This document shows positions 20,301 to 28,157 of a stretch of DNA of 28,157 nucleotides, one piece after another. The translations under genes were made by a program, and so were the position numbers. Origin of the DNA: Acephala macrosclerotiorum (lineage: Eukaryota; Ascomycota; Leotiomycetes; Helotiales; Mollisiaceae); assembly GCA_014904845.1 (NCBI GenBank), contig MU119685.1:1-28157 (forward strand). The letters are read 5' to 3'. The first letter of the stretch is position 1; each line of letters begins with the position of its first letter. Below the pieces are notes generated by a model. The model ran no database searches, was not told the DNA's origin, and saw only the letters and a program-made list of their open reading frames with translations.

Positions 20301-23300
20301 CGATAAATATATTAATATTTGTTTTAAAAATAAAATAAATATTATATAATTAAAATTGTAATTTATAAAAACATTTTAAAAATTTTTAATACTTTTTTTT
20401 TATCGTATTATAATTTCATTTAATAGTATTTTAAAATTTTAATTCATATTAAATTATTCGTTTTCGTTTTTTATTATTATATTAATCGAATATTTTTTTA
20501 TATTTTTATTAATTAATATCAATATTTAAAATAATTATTTTTTATTTATTAATAAAATCGTAATAAATTTTATAAAGTATTAAAATCGTCGTAAATTTGT
20601 TTTATAAAAATATTATAGCGATTTTTTATTTTTTTTTTTATTTAAAAAATTCGTTTTTTTTAATTAATCGATATAATAATTCGATAATAATATTAAAATA
20701 TTGAATTTATATTTTGTAATAAATACAAATTTCAATAAAAATTTTAATTTCAAAAATATTATTATATTTAATTTATTTTAAAATTTTAATAATTTTTATA
20801 TTTTTAAAAAAACGTTTTTTAAAATTATAAATAAAATTAATAATAATTATTTCGTTTTAATAAAATTATAATTTGAATTTTATATAGATTTGAGTTTTTT
20901 CGATTCGATTTAACGTTTTATTCAAATTTTAAATGTATTTAAAAACGAATTAATAAATTCTTAGAAATATTAACTCGTTATTATAATTCGTATAAAGTTT
21001 TTTAATTTTTACATTATTTAAAAATAATATTACGACTTTAAAAAATACGTTTTTTAGAATTATTATAATAATTCGAACGAATTGAATTATAAAATTAATT
21101 ATTTTTTAAAACGATATTATTATTCGTAGAAATTTTAATAAAATTATAAAAGTAATTATATTTTTATTTCGAACGTTTAATATAAATTGATCGTATTTAG
21201 AAAAAAAATTTATTAAAAAAATATAAAAATATTCGATAAATTTCTCAGAAAATTCATTTATAAAAAAAAATATATTAGCGTTTTTTAAAATAATTAAATT
21301 TATTTTTATAATCGCATTAATTAATTAATAAATTCTAGCGATTTTTTTTGCGATTAGAAATTATAAATTCTAATAAAAATTATTATTTTTTTCGAGTATT
21401 TTACGATTAAATCGTTTTTAAAATATTTTTATTATAATCGAAAATAAAATTTTAAAATAATAAAATTTTTTTTTTATTATATTATATATTAAATTATTTT
21501 GATATAAATAAGCGAATTAATATTTTTATAGATTTTAAAAAAAAAAATTTAATTAAATATTATTACTTTTTTACGATTAAATATTATTTTATTAAATATT
21601 TTTTTTTTCAAATTTTTATAGTCAATTCTCAATAAATAAAAATATTAATTATTTAAAAATAAATTGTAATTTTTTTAATATTAAAATAATTCGCAATAAT
21701 AAGTATTTTATATATTTTTTAGTATATTTTTAAAATGTTTTTCACGTTTTAAATCGTTCGAATTAATTTTTTCGTTTTTTAAAAGTTTTTTCAATTTTAT
21801 CGATTAAATCGATAAATTGTACTTTTTTAAATTTGAGTTTATATATCGTATTAATGTTTATATTAAATAGTCTTAAATTAAAATTATTTAACGATAAAAT
21901 TATTTTTTTTATTCGAGTTTTTTTTTCGTTTTTATACTCGAAAATTTTTCGATTTTTTTTTTTTTTTAATAAAATAAAATAATTAATATTTTATACTATT
22001 TTTCAAATATTTTCTTTTAATATTTATATTTAAAAATAATAATACTATTATAAAAAAATACTTTTTTATTTTTTCGTTAAAATTTTTTTTATTTAAAATC
22101 TCGTTTGTTTTCTTTTTATCAAAAGAAAAAAACGTTTTATAGAAAATCGAAAAAAATAATCTCGTTTTTTATATTGTTTTATTTGTATTTCTTTTTAAAT
22201 TAATAGCGTTTATTTTAATCGTATTTATTTTATATAAAATAATATTAAAAATATTTAATAAAAAAAAATTTATTAAAATATAAAAACTGTTTACGAGTTT
22301 TAATACTATACTATTTTTTAATAATACTAATATTTAATTTTTTGTATTGTATTTTTTTTTCGATATTTTTTCGATTTGAGAATATATACGAATATAACGA
22401 TTTCTAGTAATTTAACGCAAATAAATTTTTAAGAAAAAAGCAATTGTAATTGTACAAATAAAACTAAAATTTTTAAAGTCTTAAAATATATTATTTTACG
22501 AACTATTATTTCTATATTCAATTTATATTTTTATTATAACGACAAATAATTATCTCAAAAAAACTTTTTTTATATTATTTATAAAAAAAAAAAAATTTTA
22601 TATTCGACTCTATATTTAATTTCTATTTTTATAATTATTATTTTAACGAATTCGAAATTCTATTTAATAATAATAAACAATTAAAAGTTTTCAACGTTTA
22701 TAATAATATTATCAAAATTTCGAATTATATACGTAAAAACAATATAATATTCTATTTTAATATTTAATATTTCGTATTTTTTATTTAAATTAATTAATTC
22801 AAATAAATTAAAATATAATTTAAAAATAATAATAATATTTTTTTTTTAATCAATAACGAAAAATCGATTTTTATAAAATTAATTTTAAGTATTACAAAAT
22901 TTTTAATAATAAAAACAAATTAACTCGTTTTTTTAAATATTTTATAAAAATTCTAAAAAAATTATTTTATAAAATTAATAATTTTTAATATTTTTTTTAT
23001 TATAACAATTTTAATATCTATTAAAATCAAATAATAAATATTGTTTTTTTATTATTAATTAATAATTATTATAATAAAATTCGATATTTTCAAAGTATTA
23101 ATAATTATTTTTATTTTTTTTAAATTTTTAAAAAGTTTTCGCGATAAAATTTCGTCAATAAAATTATTATTTTTAACGTTGAATTATTATTTCAAAGTTT
23201 TATTTTTCGATTAATTTATATTTATTTTTTTTTATTTTTCGTTTTAAACGTTTTATAAAATTTATTATTACAATTCGACTTTTAAATACTTTTTTTCTAT

Positions 23301-25906
23301 TTTTATTTTTCGTTGAAAGTTTTCTCGTATACTTTGAATTTTATTTTTCAATTTACTTATTATTATTATATTTATTATTATTATATTTATTAGTAATTTT
23401 TCGTAAAATTTATCAATAATCGCTTTATTAAAACTTTGAATATTAATATTATTACTATTAAAAATATATAATAATAAATTCGATTTTTTTAAGATTTTTT
23501 TATTAGTATTAATTTTACTTTTTTTTTAAACAACAAACTAAACAAATTTTTAAATTTTTTATATATTTTCAAAATATTTATTCAAATCGTAATTAAAATT
23601 TTTTTTAATTATTTATTTTATAATCTAATTATATTAATATCGATTATTTTTAAACGTAAATAATCGCGAAAATCGATTATAATTCTAAAAATTATAATAT
23701 TATTAATCGTTCTTTTAATAATAATACTTACGATTAATTAATTCATTTATAAATAAATAATAATTTACAAAAAAATAATCAATAAAAAAATCGATTTTTC
23801 TGTTTTTTATTCGTTTAAAACACTTAAAATAATATTGTTCGCTCTATTAATCGTTGTATATAACGTTGATTTTTATTGCATTTTTTTAAACGATCAATAA
23901 TATATTTTGCGAAAATTTAATCGATATTAAATTATATAAAACTTTATATTCATTTTTTTTTATATTATTATATTTTTCTCGTTTACAATTAAAATTCTTT
24001 TCTCGTTTATATTCTCGTAAAAAAACAAATTAATTCTAATTCTAATTTATAAAAATTATAATACTATTTAATTTTTGAGATATTTTTATAGTATTAACGT
24101 TTAAAACGATTTTTAAATCGTTAAATAATACGAAAAAAAAAAAAAATTTTTCAGTTTTTTAATAAAATCGTTTATTTAAATTAAAAGTTTTAATACGAAT
24201 ATTTATCGAGTTTTTTAAATTTAAATAATACGTAGAATCAAAAATTGAAATTCGATATAAATTTTTTTAACGATTATATATATTTTTTATTAAATTTTTT
24301 TTATAAATAATTCGAATAAAATAAAAAATAACAAATTATTAATTGTATTTAAAATTATTTTTTGTATTATAATATTCAAATATTTTTATCGAATTTTCAA
24401 ATATTTTAAATCGTTAATTTTATTATATTATTATTTTTTTTTTTTATATTTATATACGATAATTATTTTCTCGTACATTTTATCGTAATTATAAATAAAT
24501 ATTTTTATTAACTTATAATAAATTTCTTTAAAAATTCGTTTTTTAATATATATCGAAAATCTTTTTATAAATTCGCGTTTTTAATATTATTTATTTAATT
24601 TATTTCGTTTAATCAATTCTTTAAATACTCGATTAAATAAATTTACGTACGTTTTTATTATTAAAAGATTTTTTATAAATTGATCGATAATTTTATACAA
24701 AAATTTTATATTTACTCAATAATACTTTTAATCGTATTCGCGAAATTTTTTTTTTAAAGTATTATAAAACTCTTTTTTCAAATAATTTTCAATATTATAT
24801 TTTAATATAAATCGAATTTACTTTTTGTAAATCGAATTAATATATTGCAAAAATTGTATTTTTTTGATTTTTAAAATAATTTTATAATCTTTATATATAT
24901 TATCGTATTATTTCAAAAAAATCGTAATATTATTTTTTTTGAATTAAAATACTTTAAAAATTTTAAAAAAAAGTATTTATAGTTTTAATACGAATACGTA
25001 CTTTTCAAAATTTTATATTTTTAAAAAATTATTTTTATTATTCGTAAAAAATTTCTTAAAAAAAATTGATAATATAATTAAAATAAAAATGTTTTTTATT
25101 AAAAAAAAAATTTTTAATACGAATAATTTACTAATTTTAATCTTTAAATTAAAAATTGATTTAATAATTTAAAAATACGAATTTTCGAATTATTATTTTT
25201 AAATAAAATTCGTTTTAAAAATTAATTTCTATTTATATTATTTTCTTGTAAAATCTTTTTTATTTTAATTTTTACTCGAAATTTTACTCGCTTATTCGTT
25301 CTAATAAAATATATTCTTTAAACAAATATTTTTTTTAATCAATTTCTCTCAATTAAAATTTTTTATTTTAATTTTTTTCGTATTATTTTTTAAAATTTAA
25401 AATTTATTTTAATTTTATTATTTTAGTTTAAAAACGATTATAAACAATTCGCGAATTGCGATTCTCAAAAAAATTAAAATTAAAATATAAAATAATAAAA
25501 CAATTTCGTTTTTTAATACTATAATTTTTTTTTTTTTTTCGTATTAAAATTTCTTTTTTTATATTTTAATTTCTATTGAAAATAAAATTAATTACTGTAA
25601 ATAATCGTCGCAAATTCTTTTTTTTCTTTTTTATATTCGCTTTAATATTAATTATTTCAAGTAATTCAATATATAATTCTTATAAATCAATATTTTTTTG
25701 TAATTTCGCAATTTTATAATCAAATTATTTAATTTCAAATAATACAATTAAAACAAAAAATTCTCATTAATTGATTTTCAGTCTTCGATTTCTAGTAATT
25801 TAAATTTCTTTTTAATAATAATAAAAAACAGAATATACAAATCGCATATAAACAATTCTCAGCGAAGTTTATTAAAACAATTCACTTCTCGACGTCGCTT
25901 TACCAA
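14385..25906. repeat. AT-rich interior of the LTR element
   Basis: About 11.5 kb without any ORF that resembles a protein. The two longest frames (16512-16760 minus and 19444-19665 plus) are Ile/Asn/Lys/Phe-rich translations of AT-rich DNA. The plus strand looks A-rich to about 18.3 kb and more T-rich after that, which could reflect a nested element or opposed units. CpG is very frequent for the base composition. From about 25840 the composition relaxes towards the right LTR. Confidence 0.65.
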
Positions 25907-26165
25907 TATAAAAAAGCAATAAAATACAAAGTAAAAAAGTTCAATCGTAAATCAATTCGTTTTAGTCAATAGACTAGACTCATTCGAAGTAATCCGTAAT
26001 CCGTAAATCAATCAATCAATTAGTCAGAGTAGAAATAGAATGGATTATTGATTAATCTATAGTAAGCGAAAACTCCTTATGTACTAGAAGACACGTGACT
26101 AGCACTGCCCTCGAAACTAGCTATTTACAAGGATTTTTGAAGAGAGAGCACATAGCTTTACCACA
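25907..26165 (-). repeat. Right LTR, nearly unmutated
   Basis: Same 259-bp unit with much higher GC. It contains ACACGTGACTAGCACTGCCC, where the left copy has T/A substitutions. Only about three positions (including the second base, A instead of G) are the more mutated state here. It lies at the edge of the small GC island and ends 56 bp before the ATG of the ORF at 26222. Confidence 0.9.
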
Positions 26166-26180
26166 CTAGTGCTATAATAG

Positions 26181-26187
26181 TTATAAA
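26181..26187 (+). promoter_or_regulatory. TATA-like box before the 208-codon ORF
   Basis: TTATAAA about 35-41 bp before ATG 26222, just outside the right LTR. Reasonable spacing for a core promoter, though a short leader would result. Confidence 0.35.
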
Positions 26188-26221
26188 CCCGAGATTACGT
26201 CGTTCGGCCTGGAATTGCTAT

Positions 26222-26848
26222 ATGGAAGCATTGCAGCTCACTGAGCGTTGTCGAACCCCGACACCAACCTCGTATGCCGAAGGAAACAAACCAGTGGCCG
26301 ATTATCCGGCTGAAGGACAAGTTGAAAGCCTACACCCTTCGTCAACTGCAGTAAGTAACGTTGAACATTTCTATTTAGAAGACGTGACCGAACAGAAGCT
26401 GAATAGATATCTTATTGTAACTAGAAGCATCGCTGACCCCCAATGGCAGAACTCTTTGCAGCATGAAGAATCAACGATTCTCTTTCATCCTTCTGACGTC
26501 CGATATATCAGATCAGATGCGCCGCCTCCTTCTGGAGCACCGACTATCATAACCAATGTGGAATCTGTGCCGGGAATAGACTTGTTTGGCACAGGTTGGC
26601 TCCAGGATCCGAATTGTGTCGGGTCCTCTGTCGCTACTATGGGACAAGAATCGTCCAATTTGAGTAGCTGGAGTGAGTGGGAAACAGAGCCTTCTAGGAG
26701 ATATGTCCCACGAAGTATACCGGAGCCTGTGTATGAGCAGAACGACGATCATGATCACCCACTTGGCCCGGGTGGTTGCCAGATCAACAGCGAGGACTAT
26801 CTGGCTGCACATTTGCTGTATGCAATACATCAAGAAGAAGGTTCGTGA
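26222..26848 (+). CDS. Hypothetical acidic protein, unknown function
   Basis: ORF of 208 codons with an ATG start, normal GC and varied amino acid use, so it is unlikely to be chance in this AT-rich setting. The product is acidic and rich in Ser, Pro and Glu with only two Lys. It has no signal peptide, membrane segment or recognised motif. Visible segments include NVEHFYLEDVTEQKLNRYLI, HEESTILFHPSDVRYIRSDA and a C-terminal EDYLAAHLLYAIHQEEGS. The LTR of the upstream retroelement ends 56 bp before the ATG, so its original promoter is probably displaced. AT-rich DNA resumes about 150 bp after the stop, so this may be the surviving 5' part of a longer gene or one exon of it. I do not recognise the family. 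Confidence 0.5.
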   Translation: MEALQLTERCRTPTPTSYAEGNKPVADYPAEGQVESLHPSSTAVSNVEHFYLEDVTEQKLNRYLIVTRSIADPQWQNSLQHEESTILFHPSDVRYIRSDAPPPSGAPTIITNVESVPGIDLFGTGWLQDPNCVGSSVATMGQESSNLSSWSEWETEPSRRYVPRSIPEPVYEQNDDHDHPLGPGGCQINSEDYLAAHLLYAIHQEEGS

Positions 26849-27025
26849 ATCTTAGCTGTGTACCTTTTTCATACAAACCGGCCTTACATTCCAAAAAAGC
26901 CAGCTTGAAAAAGAAGATAGCCAAGAAATGGAATCCAATACTAAAAAATTGACCAACGACGGTCACACAAAATAAATTGCTCATAGGAAACCCATGGAAT
27001 AAAGTTTTAAAATTTCTCTTCCATC

Positions 27026-27095
27026 TACGAATTTTTTATAGAACGAAAATATATTAGTTCTCTATCTACGAATTCTCTATAGGTTTTATAGAGTT
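27026..27095. repeat. Short direct and inverted repeats
   Basis: ATCTACGAATTTTTTATAG is followed about 40 bp later by ATCTACGAATTCTCTATAG, and then by the inverted pair CTCTATA/TATAGAG. Function unknown. Confidence 0.5.
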
Positions 27096-27286
27096 CTTAT
27101 AAAAAATATAAATATATTTATTAAAGTTTAATTTAAAAAAAATTAATAAAATAATAAATATTATAATTAAAGTTTTTGAATGTAATTTATTATAATAATA
27201 TAAAATTAAATTAATATTATTATTTCGAATTAAAATTAATTAAATTACGTAATTAAATTAAAAATATATTTTATTATAATAAACAT

Positions 27287-27288
<2 letters not shown>

Positions 27289-27366
<78 letters not shown>
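27289..27366 (+). repeat. (TAA)26 microsatellite
   Basis: Uninterrupted TAA units, 26 copies over 78 bp, followed by an A run. A perfect long repeat inside otherwise degraded DNA suggests recent slippage expansion. Confidence 0.95.
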
Positions 27367-27376
<10 letters not shown>

Positions 27377-28157
27377 ATACATTTTTTAAATTACGATAAT
27401 AATTTTAAATAAATAGAAATTAAAATTACATATTTATTATTATTATTTGTTCGATTTAAAAATTAATATTAATTTTTTTTCTATGTACGTAATATTAATA
27501 TTTTTAACAATAAACGATTTCTTAATCAGAGAAATAAATAGTAAAACGTTTTTCGTATTTCGTATCGTATTATATTTTTAACGAATTAATCTTTGAAATA
27601 ATATAAAATTTTTGATTTTGAGTATTATTATAATAATAAAAAAATCGACGATAAAATAATCGATAAAATAATCGATAAAACAATCGCTAATAAAAACGTT
27701 AAATAAATAAATTAAATATTACAAATATAAATCAATATAAAAACTAAAATAAAAAAAAGTTTTTTAAATTGCAAAAATCAAATTTTGTTTTGATAAAAAT
27801 TCTAAGAATTTAAATAAAAATAAAACGATTTTACGAAATTTATAAAAAAAAAAAAAAATAAAAAAAAATAAAAAAAATATATAATTTTTTTTTAAATTAT
27901 TTATTTTTTATTTTTTTTATTTATTTTTTATATTTTTTATTATTTTCTTTTTCAAATGTTTTTATTTTTTTTATAATATAATAAATATTTTCGTTTTACG
28001 ATAAATAATTTATTATTTGAATTTTTTATATATAATTTTTTAATTTTTTTTAATTAATAATTTTTATTTTATTTTATATTAATTATATATATATATTTTG
28101 ATTTTATATAAAAAAAAATCTTTTAAAAAATAATAATAAAAAATTAAAAAAAAAAAA

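Larger units (their letters stand above)
14126..26165 (-). mobile_element. RIP-degraded LTR retrotransposon, about 12 kb
   Basis: Two 259-bp direct repeats (14126-14384 and 25907-26165) bound a 12,040-bp unit. The left LTR begins TGTA and the right LTR ends ACCACA, giving TG...CA ends. The 4 bp outside are TTAG (left) and CTAG (right), a target-site duplication if one C to T change occurred. The interior (14385-25906) is strongly AT-rich with no gag, protease, RT or integrase motif left. The minus orientation is favoured weakly: read on that strand, TGGTAAAGCGACGTCG starts one base inside the right LTR (primer-binding-site-like), and an A-rich tract (AAAAAAACGAT) abuts the left LTR (polypurine-tract-like). 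Twelve kb is long for a fungal LTR element, so nested insertions are possible. Superfamily unknown. Confidence 0.7.
26849..28157. repeat. Flank and right AT-rich RIP-like block
   Basis: From 26849 to about 27000 there is ordinary 3' flank with no gene. After that comes AT-rich sequence of the same type as the other blocks, including a near-duplicate CTACGAATT-TCTATAG motif (27026-27080), a TAA microsatellite and long A/T runs to the window end. No gene seen. Confidence 0.6.

Noticed and set aside
1..28157. tRNA, rRNA or other structured RNA genes
   Set aside because: No T-arm GGTTCGA-type box with matching A-box, and no conserved rRNA core was recognised on either strand. A covariance-model scan was not possible.

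Overview
The window reads as nuclear DNA of a filamentous ascomycete (Pezizomycotina). Short GT...AG introns with CTGAC and TACTAAC branch-like sites, a spherulation-specific family 4 (Sph3-type) domain, an FHA protein and a Helitron/PIF1-type helicase all fit that. The composition is bipartite. AT-rich blocks (about 1-3415, 13300-25850 and 27000-28157) surround a normal-GC island (about 3500-12100) and a small one (about 25880-27000). The AT-rich blocks carry the mark of repeat-induced point mutation (RIP): CC and GG are almost gone and CpG is strikingly retained. They have no convincing genes.

Layout of the large island. A four-exon minus-strand gene (6594 to 3516) encodes a secreted HEXXH metallopeptidase joined to a spherulin-4/GH135-like domain, an FN3-like segment and a conserved C-terminal region; one in-frame TAG and one 1-nt frameshift break it. 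An uncertain remnant follows (6800-7096, minus), then an intact plus-strand gene for a small secreted protein (7533-8168), a broken Helitron/PIF1-like helicase (8431-9259, minus) and a possible decayed membrane-protein gene (9550-10390, minus). Last comes a decayed gene of a lineage-typical unknown family with an AT-hook (12370 to 10418, minus). Its damage is concentrated at the end facing the AT-rich block. Beyond it, a divergent FHA-domain pseudogene (12804 to about 13361, plus) disappears into the AT-rich block.

The main AT-rich block is largely one LTR element, 14126-26165. Two 259-bp direct repeats align without gaps, have TG...CA-type ends and are flanked by TTAG/CTAG. Their roughly 46 differences are all transitions, and nearly all put T or A in the left copy: a within-window comparison of a heavily RIP-mutated LTR with a nearly untouched one. 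The right LTR ends 56 bp before the ATG of an intact 208-codon ORF of unknown function (26222-26848), the only open gene in the right half.

The genes do not form a pathway. The picture is of an accessory, transposon-rich compartment in which RIP from neighbouring repeats leaks into genes at its edges. I found no tRNA, rRNA, CRISPR array or telomere repeat. The most unusual item is the secreted peptidase-spherulin-4 fusion. No clearly new molecular system is visible. All motif calls and counts were made by eye.
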